Positions 24,722-32,685 of a stretch of DNA of 44,984 nucleotides are shown here, piece by piece. The DNA comes from Synechococcus sp. 8F6 (lineage in GTDB: Bacteria > Cyanobacteriota > Cyanobacteriia > PCC-6307 > Cyanobiaceae). The stretch is from contig NZ_NQKZ01000015.1 of the NCBI RefSeq assembly GCF_002252665.1, forward strand, positions 1-44,984. Direction: 5' to 3'. Within the stretch, counting starts at the first letter, position 1. Every line of letters begins with the position of its first letter. Below the pieces are notes generated by a model, which saw only the letters and a program-made list of their open reading frames with translations, searched no databases and was not told where the DNA came from. A program made the translations under genes and the position numbers.

Positions 24722-25476
24722 TGGGGGGCCGTCGTGCCCTTCCACTCCTGGCCGGGCTGCTCTGCGGCCTGGTCCGCGCTGCCTGGTCGGCCCCTGCGCT
24801 GCCCGATCCCTGCCCACCGCTGCAGGCGCAACGTGCCGTGGACCTCACTGAGTCGCGGCCGATGCCACCCGCTGTGCCGCCCCCCAGCCCCGCCGACTAC
24901 CGCCACCTCATCAAGCCCACACCCCTGGGCTGGCCGCGCTTGAACCATTGGTGCGTCTGGATCGAGCCCGGCGCCAGCGAGGGCCCGGCAGCCCTGTGGG
25001 ATAACCGCTGGCGCCAGGCGGTGGATGGGGCCCTAGCCAGCTGGCAGCAGATCCTGCCGATCACGGTGGTGGCCGACCCCGCCCGCGCCCAGGTGCAGCT
25101 CCTCCGGCGCAGACCGCGCGTGCAGAACCAGCGGGCCAGTCACGGCCGCGCCACCTTGACGCTGGTAGAGGTGCAACGGGGCGCGCCGGGACAACTCGCC
25201 GGCCTATGGCAGCTCGAACCCCAGGTGACCGTGCAACTCAGCCCCGGCCAGGGCGTGCAGGCCATGCAAGCCACGGCCCTGCACGAGCTCGGCCACGCCT
25301 TCGGGCTCTGGGGCCACAGCGATCAGCCCGGCGATGCCCTCGCCGCCATCCCCGGCAGCCAGCCGGTGCTGGAGCTCAGCCCCCGCGACCGGGCGACCTT
25401 GCGCTGGCTGCAGGCCCAACCCGGGCTCAAGGGCAGCTCACCAGGAACAGCGCTGCCCCCTGATGCCTCGCGCTAA
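24721..25476 (+). CDS. Secreted matrixin-like zinc metalloprotease
   Basis: 251 residues. The N-terminal signal peptide (MGGRRALPLLAGLLCGLVRA, cut near WSAPA) is followed by a Pro-rich segment, then a protease domain. In that domain HELGHAFGLWGHSDQPGD provides the HExxHxxGxxH zinc motif of matrixins/astacins (third ligand His in WGH). The preceding VQAMQATAL helix and a downstream A(L/I)-rich Met-turn candidate fit a metzincin. Related small cyanobacterial proteases are annotated as peptidase. It is expected in the periplasm or outside the cell. It is translationally coupled to the DUF2214 gene. Confidence 0.82.
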   Translation: MGGRRALPLLAGLLCGLVRAAWSAPALPDPCPPLQAQRAVDLTESRPMPPAVPPPSPADYRHLIKPTPLGWPRLNHWCVWIEPGASEGPAALWDNRWRQAVDGALASWQQILPITVVADPARAQVQLLRRRPRVQNQRASHGRATLTLVEVQRGAPGQLAGLWQLEPQVTVQLSPGQGVQAMQATALHELGHAFGLWGHSDQPGDALAAIPGSQPVLELSPRDRATLRWLQAQPGLKGSSPGTALPPDASR

Positions 25477-25602
25477 ACGCTGGGGATCACCTCTCAGGTT
25501 GCGTTCTATTGCGCGGCGTAACGTTGTTTGTGATTCGGCTCGATTGGGCGAAAGCGCGCCACGGACTCACATACGTTTCGCGCTCACAGCAATCCCTGTC
25601 CG

Positions 25603-26361
25603 ATGCCCTTGCCAATTTTAGCCACCAAACCGCTCACCAACAACGCCCGGGTGAGCAGCTTTCTGGCCCCCGGTGAGGAGACCCCGCGCCAGAGCGACAC
25701 CACTTGCTTGCAGCGAGATCGGGCCGCCACCGACGCACTGATCGAGCAGGCCTACCGCCAGATCTTTTTCCATGCCTTCAAGGTGGATCGGGATGAGGTG
25801 CTGGAATCCCAGTTGCGTTCCGGCCAGATCAGCACCCGCGACTTCATCCGCCAACTGCTGCTCTCGGAGAAATTCCAGCGAGATTTCTACCGGTGCAACA
25901 GCAACTACCGGGTGGTGGAGCAGGTGGTGGGCCGGGTGCTCGGCCGCCAGGTGCATGGAAAAGCCGAAGAGATCGCCTGGTCGATCGTGATCGCCGAGCA
26001 GGGGCTGCCCAAGTTTGTTGACGCCTTACTGAATTCCGACGAATACCGCGACAACTTCGGCGACAGCCTGGTGCCTTTTCAGCGCTCGCGGGTACTTCCC
26101 GGCCAGGCCGTAGGCACCATGCCCTTCAACCAGCAAGCCCCCCGCTACGACTTCTACTGGCGTGAGGCGATGGCCAGGCGCGCACCCACCGGAGGATTAA
26201 ACCCCTGGACAGACGGCGGCGGCTGGGCCCGCCCAGCCTGGCTGGAAGGCCAGCCCACACCAAAGGTTCAAGCTATCTGGCAATACACCGTGGCTACCGG
26301 AGGCTTCGTGCTCACCGGCCTGGTGATCTGGATTGCTGCGGCCATGCTCAGCACAGGCTAA
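25603..26361 (+). CDS. cpcL: Membrane-anchored phycobilisome rod linker (CpcL / CpcG2 type)
   Basis: 252 residues. Residues about 10-175 form a PBS linker domain (LIEQAYRQIFFHAFKVDRDE, STRDFIRQLLLSEKFQRDFY, NSNYRVVEQVVGRVLGRQV, ALLNSDEYRDNFGDSLVPFQ), followed by RSRVLPGQAVGT as in CpcG proteins. Unlike CpcG1, the C-terminus ends in one hydrophobic helix (YTVATGGFVLTGLVIWIAAA) of the type that anchors CpcL rods in the thylakoid membrane. CpcL forms rod-only phycobilisomes that feed photosystem I. The promoter must lie in the 125 bases after the protease gene. Which rod phycobiliproteins are used is not visible here. Confidence 0.85.
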   Translation: MPLPILATKPLTNNARVSSFLAPGEETPRQSDTTCLQRDRAATDALIEQAYRQIFFHAFKVDRDEVLESQLRSGQISTRDFIRQLLLSEKFQRDFYRCNSNYRVVEQVVGRVLGRQVHGKAEEIAWSIVIAEQGLPKFVDALLNSDEYRDNFGDSLVPFQRSRVLPGQAVGTMPFNQQAPRYDFYWREAMARRAPTGGLNPWTDGGGWARPAWLEGQPTPKVQAIWQYTVATGGFVLTGLVIWIAAAMLSTG

Positions 26362-26369
26362 GGCGGTCC

Positions 26370-27077
26370 TCAGCCCCGCCGGGGGGCGCCGCGGCGGGCT
26401 GCCAACACCTGCTGCACCTGGCGCCAACTGACGCCGTGGTGGGCCAGGGCCACCTGCAGGTGGAAGACGATGTCGGCCGCTTCACCGGCGATCTCGGCGG
26501 CGTTGGCGTCCTTGCAGGCCATCACGAATTCGGCGCTCTCCTCGCCGATCTTTTTAAGGATGCGGTTGTCGCCCCCCTCCAGGAGCTTGTTGGTGTAGCT
26601 GCCGGGCTCGGGATGGTCGCGGCGCCCCTCGATCACACGCATCAGCTCGGTGCACACATCGGCCGGCGGCGGCGCAGCCGCTGGGCCTCCGGCTGTGGGC
26701 GCGGGGCCGTCGTCGTAGAAGCAGCTGCGGGCACCGGTGTGGCAGGCCACATCGCCGCGCTGCTCAATGGTGAGCAGCAGCACATCGGCGTCGCAGTCGT
26801 AGCGCAGACCTTTGAGGCTTTGAAAGTGGCCGCTGGTGGCGCCCTTGTGCCACAGCTCCTGCCGCGAGCGGCTCCAGTAGTGCACCTCACCGCTGGCCAG
26901 GGTGCGCTCGATCGCCTCGCGGTTCATCCAGGCCACCATCAGCACGGCACCATCGAGCCAGTCCTGGGCCACGGCGGGGATCAGGCCGGCCTCGTTGAAC
27001 TGCAGGCTCGCGAGCAGTGCGGCTGTGGATCCGGGATCCGGGGCCTGAAATGATGCCTTCACGGGCTGCCAATCCAT
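26370..27077 (-). CDS. hisIE: Bifunctional HisI-HisE: phosphoribosyl-AMP cyclohydrolase / phosphoribosyl-ATP pyrophosphatase
   Basis: 235 residues catalysing the second and third steps of histidine synthesis. The HisI domain (about 20-130) has [40 protein letters not shown] and [27 protein letters not shown], including the zinc and Mg ligands. A Pro/Ala linker is followed by the HisE domain (about 145-230) with [29 protein letters not shown] and [20 protein letters not shown], the MazG-like EExxE..D metal site. Its end faces the cpcL end with an 8-base gap, and its start faces the QueD-like gene divergently. Confidence 0.93.
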   Translation of the reverse strand: MDWQPVKASFQAPDPGSTAALLASLQFNEAGLIPAVAQDWLDGAVLMVAWMNREAIERTLASGEVHYWSRSRQELWHKGATSGHFQSLKGLRYDCDADVLLLTIEQRGDVACHTGARSCFYDDGPAPTAGGPAAAPPPADVCTELMRVIEGRRDHPEPGSYTNKLLEGGDNRILKKIGEESAEFVMACKDANAAEIAGEAADIVFHLQVALAHHGVSWRQVQQVLAARRGAPRRG

Positions 27078-27115
27078 CGATCCCGATTCTCCCGCACCAC
27101 TCGCTGTCCCAGGGG

Positions 27116-27589
27116 ATGACCGCCGCCTTCACCTGCTCGAAGACCTTCAGTGGGTATCCCTGCTGCCACCGCCAGTGGCGCCACCCGGGCCACTGCCGCT
27201 TCGTGCATGGCTACAGCCGCAGCTTCACCTGCTGGTTTAAAGCCACCGCCCTCGATGCCCACGGCTTCGTGGTGGATTTCTCCAGCCTCAGCTCCCTGCA
27301 GGCCCAGCTGGCCGAGCAATTCGACCACACCTTTCTGGTGAATGCCGACGACCCACTGCTGGAGCAGTGGCAGGCCCTGCACGACCAGGGCGCCCTCGAC
27401 CTGCGGGTGATGGACAACGTGGGCATGGAAGCCAGTGCCCAGCTGGTGTGGAGCTGGGCCAACGCCTTGCTGCAGGCCCGGGATGGGGGACGCACCTGCT
27501 GCTGGAAGGTGGAGTGCCGCGAAAACGAGAAAAACGCCGCCTGCTACACGGCGGTGCCGGAGTGGTTCGGGGCCACTCCAGGCGGCTGA
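27116..27589 (+). CDS. 6-carboxytetrahydropterin / 6-pyruvoyl-tetrahydropterin synthase family protein with altered metal motif
   Basis: 157 residues from ATG 27116. The family fold is recognisable: [20 protein letters not shown], then [53 protein letters not shown], and the C-terminal [13 protein letters not shown]. The usual zinc motif has one His in the first strand and HGH in the second. Here the first region reads [12 protein letters not shown] and the second HGYS, so the third zinc ligand is replaced by Tyr. FDHTFL, which carries the catalytic His/Asp, is intact. It may be a queuosine/pterin enzyme with shifted metal ligands or a divergent paralogue. I recall similar HGY variants in marine Synechococcus. 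Confidence 0.75.
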   Translation: MTAAFTCSKTFSGYPCCHRQWRHPGHCRFVHGYSRSFTCWFKATALDAHGFVVDFSSLSSLQAQLAEQFDHTFLVNADDPLLEQWQALHDQGALDLRVMDNVGMEASAQLVWSWANALLQARDGGRTCCWKVECRENEKNAACYTAVPEWFGATPGG

Positions 27590-27653
27590 GCCGGCCGGCA
27601 AGGCAGATCCGCCGCATCTATGCCAGGGTCAGCGGGCCTTCCCCAAGCCAACC

Positions 27654-28610
27654 TTGGAGCGACTGGCCACCGCCTGGGCCATTTTTCAGGGGCTGCTGAT
27701 TGAGGCCCTGCCGTTTCTGCTGATCGGGGTGGGCATCGCCAGCCTGGCCCGCTGGCTCGCCCCCGGTGGCGCCTGGCTGCGCAAGCTGCCGCGCGATCCC
27801 CTGCTGGGTCCGCTCACTGGCGCCGCCCTGGGTTTTGCCCTGCCGGCCTGTGAGTGCGGCAACGTGCCGGTGGCGCGGCGGCTGCTCGCCGGCGGTGCCC
27901 CCCTGGGCACGGCCCTGGGCTTTCTATTCGCCGCTCCGGTGCTGAACCCGATCGTGCTGGCCAGCACCTGGGCCGCTTTCCCCAACCAACCCTGGCTGCT
28001 GGCAGCCCGGCCCGCCGGTGCCCTGCTCCTGGCCCTGCTGCTGGCGAGCGTGCTGCGGCTGCTGCCCGAAACGGCCCTGCTCGATCCGGTGCTGCTGGAG
28101 GAACGGCGGCTGAGCCAACCGCTGGCGGAGGTGGGACTGCTGGAGCGTCGCACCGGCCTGGTGGGCGCCGTAAGCCCGCCGCCGCTGCCGGCCAAGCCGA
28201 CCCGCCCGCCGCTGCAGGAGGTGCTGCAGCAAGGCAGCCGCGAGTTTCTGGATCTGGCGGCGCTGCTGGTGCTGGGCTGCGTCATCGCCGCCACGGTGCA
28301 GACCCTGCTGCCCCGCAGCTGGTTGCTGGCGGTGGGGGGAGCCCCGACCCTGTCGGTGCTGAGCCTGATGCTGCTGGCGGTGGTGGTGTCGGTGTGCTCC
28401 AGCGTGGATGCCTTCCTGGCCCTGGGCTTTGCCGCCCAGATCACCCCCGGGGCCCTGCTGGCCTTTCTGGTGCTGGGGCCCGTGGTGGATCTGAAGCTGC
28501 TGGGCCTGTTCCGGGTGCTGCTCCAGCCCAGGGCCATCGCCATCACCGCCGCGGCCGCCACCGTGGCCGTGCTGGTGCTGGGCCAGTGGGTCAACCTGGT
28601 GCTGCTGTGA
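27654..28610 (+). CDS. UPF0718 / YraQ-like permease (COG0701)
   Basis: About 318 residues if it starts at TTG 27654 (MERLATAWAIFQGLLIEALP). Eight or so helices. The family motif PACECGNVPVARRLLAGGAP and GFLFAAPVLNPIVLASTWAA are present in the first half. The second half repeats the pattern with SVCSSVDAFLALGFAAQITP and LGPVVDLKLLGLFRVL. COG0701 permeases next to a TIGR03943 (COG3689) protein are a recurring two-gene unit, placed in Zur or other metal regulons in several bacteria. Here the pair leads toward the znu cluster. The stop overlaps the ATG of the next gene. Confidence 0.8.
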   Translation: MERLATAWAIFQGLLIEALPFLLIGVGIASLARWLAPGGAWLRKLPRDPLLGPLTGAALGFALPACECGNVPVARRLLAGGAPLGTALGFLFAAPVLNPIVLASTWAAFPNQPWLLAARPAGALLLALLLASVLRLLPETALLDPVLLEERRLSQPLAEVGLLERRTGLVGAVSPPPLPAKPTRPPLQEVLQQGSREFLDLAALLVLGCVIAATVQTLLPRSWLLAVGGAPTLSVLSLMLLAVVVSVCSSVDAFLALGFAAQITPGALLAFLVLGPVVDLKLLGLFRVLLQPRAIAITAAAATVAVLVLGQWVNLVLL

Positions 28611-29290
28611 TGCGCGCCCTCGCCCTGGCCCTGTGGGGAGCGGTGCTGCTGGGGAGCACCCTCAGCGGGCGGCTGGATCTGCTGCTCAACGGCGTCTTCC
28701 ACCCGCTGGTGGGCCTGAGCGGCGTAGCCCTGCTGGTGTTCGCCGGGTTGGTGCTGAAGGCCGACCGCGACCTGGCCATGGGTCCGGGTCGGCGGCTGTC
28801 CACGCCGCGGGCCACCCAGCTGGCCTTGGGGCTGAGCATCGCCGTCGCCCTGCTGGTGCTGGCGATCCCACCCAACCCCTCCTTCAGCGATCTGGCCGCC
28901 AACCGCCCGGCCGAGCTGGGCGAGGAGGCGGAGCTGAGCTTCGTGCTGCCGCCGGCCCAGCGCACCCTCACCGATTGGGTGCGGCTGCTGCGCAGCCAGC
29001 CCGATCCCAGCCTCTACGCGGGGGATCCGGTGCGCATCAGCGGATTTGTGTGGCCCCAGGACAACGACCAACCCCAGCTGGCCCGGCTGCTCGTGCGCTG
29101 CTGCCTGGCCGATGCCACGCCGGTGGGGCTGCCCATGCGCTGGCCGGCGGGCCAGAAGCCCAGGGCCGATCAATGGCTGGCGGTGCAGGGAACCATGGCG
29201 ATGGAGGAGCACAACGGCCAAACCCGCAGCGTGGTGGTGGCCGAGCAGATCAGGCCGATCCCCCGGCCCCGCCGGCCGCTGGAGCCATGA
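28610..29290 (+). CDS. TIGR03943 / DUF1980 family protein, partner of the UPF0718 permease
   Basis: 226 residues. The N-terminus has three hydrophobic segments (LALALWGAVLLGSTLSGRLD, LVGLSGVALLVFAGLVL, ALGLSIAVALLVLAIPPNPS), then a soluble domain. That domain contains YAGDPVRISGFVWPQDNDQP, ARLLVRCCLADATPVGLPM and WLAVQGTMAMEEHNGQ, the OB-like DUF1980 part with the RCC.ADA motif. It is expected at the membrane with the soluble part outside. It overlaps the genes on both sides by an ATGA or TGATG, so all three are coupled. Confidence 0.8.
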   Translation: MRALALALWGAVLLGSTLSGRLDLLLNGVFHPLVGLSGVALLVFAGLVLKADRDLAMGPGRRLSTPRATQLALGLSIAVALLVLAIPPNPSFSDLAANRPAELGEEAELSFVLPPAQRTLTDWVRLLRSQPDPSLYAGDPVRISGFVWPQDNDQPQLARLLVRCCLADATPVGLPMRWPAGQKPRADQWLAVQGTMAMEEHNGQTRSVVVAEQIRPIPRPRRPLEP

Positions 29291-30618
29291 ACCAGGCCAC
29301 GAAACGGGTGCTGCTGCTGTTGGCGGGCGGGCTCGGCCTGGCAGCCCTGCAGCAACAACTGCTGCTGCGGCGCCCACCCCGGCTGCTGGAGCTCCAAGCC
29401 TTCAGCGCCAGTTCGGGGCCGGCGGCCCTGGATCTGCGCTTCAGCCGGCCGATGCTGCGCGCCAGCCTCGAGCGCGACAGTGCCCTCAAACCACCGCTGG
29501 CCTGGCGCTGGCTGGGGGAGGGCAACCCCCTGCGCCTGCTGCTGCGGCCGGGTCAAACGATCCCCGGGCCCCTAACGCTCCTGCTGGCCGGCGTCGACCG
29601 CCGCAACCTGCCCCTGCCACGGCAGCGCTGGCGCTGGGACCCCCGGCCGCGGCTGCTGGCGGTGGTGCCGGTGCCCGGCGGCGAGCAGTTGCAGCTGCAA
29701 CGGCGCGATGGAAGCTGGCAGCCGCTGACGCCGGTGTGGCCCCAGCTGGCCCAGGTGATGCCGCTCGGCAACGGCTCCGGGGTGGCCCTGCTCAGCGGCA
29801 ACGACCAGGGCTCCCATCAGCTGTGGCTGCTGCCGCTGCAGCAACGCAATCTGGTGCGGGCACCCCAGACGCTCTCCGAACCCCGGCCCGGCCAACTCCA
29901 GCCGCTCAGCAGCGCCCCCCTGCTGTTTGCCCACCTGAGCAGCAACCAGCGGGGCGATCTGCTGGTGCAGTCGGCCACCGCAGCATTGGATCCAGGCAGC
30001 ACTGTGCTGCGCCGCGTGCAGGGGGGAGAGGTTGCCATCCCCCAAAGCGCCACCGGGCCCATGCAGCTGCTGCCGGAGGGGGGAGGGCTGGTGGTGCCCG
30101 AACTGGAGGGACTGACCCTCCACAACCTGCCGGGGCAGCCCAGCCGGCGCCAGGTGCTGCCGGGGAGCCGGGAACTCAGCAGCTTCTGCCCCGTGAGCGG
30201 CCGCGCCCTGCTGGTGCGCCACTGGCCCGACTACCGGCGCTCCTTGGAGCTGGTGGAACCCGGCCAGCCGCCGCGGCAACTCTGGATCGGCGGGGAAGCC
30301 GTGCTGGCCAGTGCCTGCGACCGGGGCGGCGAGCGGGTGTGGCTGGTGGTCAGCGACTGGGCCCGGGGATCGCACCCCCAGCTATTGGCCCTGGATCGCC
30401 GCGGCCAGCTGCTGCAGCAACGCCCGCTGACGGGCTGGGAGGTGGAGCCCGGTGCCCCGTTGCTGTTTGATCCCAGCAGTCAACAGCTGCTGCTCACCCT
30501 GCGCTCCAGGGCCCGGGCCACTGAGGCGGCCCAGCCCGTGCTGATCGAGGCGACCACGCTGGAGCTGCGCCCGCAGGCTAAGCCGGTTCGACTGGCCCAG
30601 TGGCTACCCGCGGGCTGA
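29287..30618 (+). CDS. Membrane-anchored Ig-like plus propeller-like protein of unknown function
   Basis: 443 residues starting in an ATGA overlap with the TIGR03943 gene. A basic N-terminus and one helix (RVLLLLAGGLGLAALQQQLL) give a signal anchor. Residues about 35-100 resemble a bacterial Ig-like (Big_5/SbsA) domain (LDLRFSRPMLRASLERDSAL). Residues about 115-440 are repeated beta-type blocks reminiscent of a beta-propeller (RLLAVVPVPGGEQLQLQRRD, VALLSGNDQGSHQLWLLPLQ, CDRGGERVWLVVSDWARGSH). The exact blade number cannot be read by eye. I know no named family. The coupling to a putative metal permease pair suggests an extracytoplasmic accessory subunit. Its end overlaps the end of znuB by 15 bases. 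Confidence 0.72.
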   Translation: MNQATKRVLLLLAGGLGLAALQQQLLLRRPPRLLELQAFSASSGPAALDLRFSRPMLRASLERDSALKPPLAWRWLGEGNPLRLLLRPGQTIPGPLTLLLAGVDRRNLPLPRQRWRWDPRPRLLAVVPVPGGEQLQLQRRDGSWQPLTPVWPQLAQVMPLGNGSGVALLSGNDQGSHQLWLLPLQQRNLVRAPQTLSEPRPGQLQPLSSAPLLFAHLSSNQRGDLLVQSATAALDPGSTVLRRVQGGEVAIPQSATGPMQLLPEGGGLVVPELEGLTLHNLPGQPSRRQVLPGSRELSSFCPVSGRALLVRHWPDYRRSLELVEPGQPPRQLWIGGEAVLASACDRGGERVWLVVSDWARGSHPQLLALDRRGQLLQQRPLTGWEVEPGAPLLFDPSSQQLLLTLRSRARATEAAQPVLIEATTLELRPQAKPVRLAQWLPAG

Positions 30619-31416
30619 AAGCCACTGGGCCTGCAGGGCTGCGATCGGCAACAGCCCCATGCAGAGCACGCCGATCAGGGGGCCCGGCGGCAGGTTGATC
30701 GCCGGCTGGATCGCCAACAGAAATCCTGCGCCACTGAGGACCAACCCCACCAGGGCCGAGCGCCCCAGGGCCTGGCGCAGGCTGGTGGCCCCAGCGAGGG
30801 CCACCAGGGCCGGGGCGCCCATGAGGGCAATCACGAGCACCACCCCCACCGCCGTCATGGCACTCACCACCGTGAAGGCGGTCACCAGGGTGAGCAGCAG
30901 CCGCAGCCGCTGCACCGGCAGGCCAGCGCTGGCGGCACCGAGAGGATCGACCCCGAGATACACGTAGTGGTGGTAGCGCCAGGCCAGAAGCAGGAGCACC
31001 GCGGCCAGGGCCAGCAGGCTGCGCAGCAGATCGATCGGCCCGGCCGCCAGCAGGTCGCCGAACAGCACCGCCTCCAGATCCACCCGGATGTGCAACAGGG
31101 GAATCAACAGCACCCCCAGCCCCAGAAAGCCAGCCAGCACCGTGTTGAGCACGGCCTCATCGCCGGCCTGGCCCGGGCGATCCCGGCGGCTCAGGCGCTC
31201 CGCCAACAGGGCGCCGGTCACGCCGCTGATCACCCCGCCCAGGCCGGGATCGAGCCGCAGGGCCACCGCCAGGGCCAGGCCCGGCAGCACCGCGTGGGAC
31301 ACGAGGTTGGCCAGAAACAGCCGCCGCTGCACCAACAGCAGGGTGCCGGCCAGGGGACAGAGGGCGCCGATCACCAGGGCCAGCAACAGAGGCAGCAGCC
31401 ACCAGAGAGTCTCCAT
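30604..31416 (-). CDS. znuB: Zinc (manganese/zinc-type) ABC transporter permease
   Basis: 270 residues from ATG 31416. An ABC-3 family permease with the LVSHAVLPGLALAVALRLDP segment, a GVITGVTG-like helix, RVDLEAVLFGDLLAAGPIDL and AMTAVGVVLVIALMGAPALV. About eight helices. It belongs with znuA and znuC but is separated from znuC by the oppositely oriented zur gene. Only 34 bases divide its start from the zur start, which leaves little space for a private promoter. Read-through from znuC across antisense zur is therefore likely. Confidence 0.88.
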   Translation of the reverse strand: METLWWLLPLLLALVIGALCPLAGTLLLVQRRLFLANLVSHAVLPGLALAVALRLDPGLGGVISGVTGALLAERLSRRDRPGQAGDEAVLNTVLAGFLGLGVLLIPLLHIRVDLEAVLFGDLLAAGPIDLLRSLLALAAVLLLLAWRYHHYVYLGVDPLGAASAGLPVQRLRLLLTLVTAFTVVSAMTAVGVVLVIALMGAPALVALAGATSLRQALGRSALVGLVLSGAGFLLAIQPAINLPPGPLIGVLCMGLLPIAALQAQWLSARG

Positions 31417-31450
31417 AGGATCAGCGCACTCCGCCGCAGCCTGTCCGGCC

Positions 31451-31852
31451 ATGTCCACCCAGGTTGCCGCCCCAAGCGACCGCCAGCAGCTCTTGTTGAC
31501 CGCATTGCGCCAGGCCAGCCGGGAGCTCTCCGGCCAGGACCTGCACGCCCTGCTGCGCCAGGGTCCCCAACCGATGGGCCTGGCGACGGTGTACCGGCAC
31601 CTGCGCCAGTTGCAGCAGCGGGGCCTGATTCGCTGTCGCCACCTGCCCAGCGGCGAGGCCCTGTTCGCACCCACCGAGCGCGATGAGCACCACCTCACCT
31701 GCGTCGATTGCGGCACCAGCGTGGTGTTGGAGCAGTGCCCCATGCACAACGTGTCGCTGAAGGGCGAGCAGGCCGCCGGCTTCCAGCTGCTGTTCCATAC
31801 CCTGGAATTCTTTGGGCTCTGCCGCGCCTGCCAGGAACGCCAGAGCGCCTAG
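31451..31852 (+). CDS. zur: Fur-family zinc uptake regulator (Zur)
   Basis: 133 residues from ATG 31451. The winged helix is seen in ALRQASRELSGQDLHALLRQ and MGLATVYRHLRQLQQRGLIR. The regulatory metal site is around FAPTERDEHHLTCVDCG. The structural zinc site has two CxxC motifs (CVDC and CRAC). Fur-family proteins with two CxxC and an EHH-type hinge site next to znu genes are typically Zur, a zinc-dependent repressor of znuABC and zinc-sparing genes. Zur is favoured over Fur because every neighbour is zinc-related. It lies in reverse orientation between znuC and znuB. Confidence 0.85.
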   Translation: MSTQVAAPSDRQQLLLTALRQASRELSGQDLHALLRQGPQPMGLATVYRHLRQLQQRGLIRCRHLPSGEALFAPTERDEHHLTCVDCGTSVVLEQCPMHNVSLKGEQAAGFQLLFHTLEFFGLCRACQERQSA

Positions 31853-31884
31853 CCGCAGCACTGGCCTAACCGCAGCTGGGTGGC

Positions 31885-32580
31885 TCAGCCGCAGCAGTGG
31901 TTGCCCACCTGCAGATCGCCCAGGGCATGGCGCACCTGCTGGGGGGTGCCGTCGGCGAGCAGGCCGCGATCGAGCACCAGCACCCGGTCGTAGGCGTCGA
32001 GGTCGAGGCCCCAGTCGTGACTGCTCACCAGCAGGGTGAGGCCGGCATCGCGCAGCTGCCCCATCACCTTCAGCAGCTCCGTGCGGGAGGGGGGATCGAT
32101 GGCGGCGCAGGGCTCATCGAGCAACAGCACCCGGGCTGGCTGCACCAGCGTGCGGGCCAGCAGAGCCCGCTGCTGCTGGCCACCCGATAGCTGATCCAGG
32201 CGCCGGCCTGCCAAGCCCGCCAGGCCCACCCGCTGCAGGGCCGCCTCCACATCGCAACAGCCGGGCCGCTGGGCCGCCATCCGCCCCAGGGCCACCAGCT
32301 CGCGCACGGTGATCGGGAAATGCCAGGCGATTTCGCCGCGCTGGGGCATCAGGGCCAACTGCTGCCGCACCAGGGCGGGCGTCAGAGCCGCTCCGTCCAG
32401 CCGAATGGTGCCGGCCGCGATCGGCAGTTGCCCCTCCAGGGCCTGCAGCAGGGTGCTCTTACCGGCTCCATTGGGGCCCACCAGGGCCGTGAGGGTGCCG
32501 CGCTCGAGGGCAAAGCTCACCCCATCGAGGGCCAGCTCGCCGCCGCGGCGCACCTGCAGCTGGCTCACCTCTAGGGACAC
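31885..32580 (-). CDS. znuC: Zinc ABC transporter ATP-binding protein
   Basis: 231 residues. Walker A is LVGPNGAGKSTLLQ, the Q-loop region is LALMPQRGEIAWHFPITVRE, the signature is LSGGQQQRALLARTL, Walker B is VLLLDEPCAAIDPPSR and the H-loop is LLVSSHDWGLDL. The C-terminus ends in HCCG, a possible weak metal ligand. This is the ATPase of the high-affinity Zn import system with ZnuA (divergent, 105 bases away) and ZnuB (downstream beyond zur). Its end lies 33 bases past the convergent zur end. Confidence 0.9.
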   Translation of the reverse strand: MSLEVSQLQVRRGGELALDGVSFALERGTLTALVGPNGAGKSTLLQALEGQLPIAAGTIRLDGAALTPALVRQQLALMPQRGEIAWHFPITVRELVALGRMAAQRPGCCDVEAALQRVGLAGLAGRRLDQLSGGQQQRALLARTLVQPARVLLLDEPCAAIDPPSRTELLKVMGQLRDAGLTLLVSSHDWGLDLDAYDRVLVLDRGLLADGTPQQVRHALGDLQVGNHCCG

Positions 32581-32632
32581 CGAATCGCCACAGGGTCCCC
32601 AACGCTAACGAGACGCCCCGACCCGGCCGCAC

Positions 32633-32650
32633 TGAGAACCATTACGTTCA
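32633..32650. promoter_or_regulatory. Weak candidate Zur site between znuC and znuA
   Basis: In the 105-base divergent gap the stretch TGAGAACCATTACGTTCA matches the left half of the Zur box upstream of the nearby porin (TGAGAAT-C-GTTATCA) but only loosely the right half. It is placed about 36 bases before the znuA ATG and 53 bases before the znuC start, where a shared operator would be expected. Confidence 0.4.
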
Positions 32651-32685
32651 AGTTTGCTGTTGCGGCCGGTCAGCGCTGCCACGTC

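Noticed and set aside
27654-28610. Reading the UPF0718 permease as an arsenic (ArsP) transporter
   Set aside because: The fold is shared, but the TIGR03943 partner and zinc-cluster neighbours do not support organoarsenic export; no arsR or arsC nearby.
28633-29286. Upstream in-frame extension of the 443-aa gene through the TIGR03943 gene
   Set aside because: It reads in another frame over a recognised protein. The ATGA overlap at 29287 with a signal anchor right after it is the better start.
27686-29377. A 563-codon open frame on the minus strand opposite the permease and TIGR03943 genes
   Set aside because: Composition is Arg/Ser/Gln/Gly-rich with no domain or helix pattern. It is the high-GC antisense shadow of clearly recognisable plus-strand proteins.
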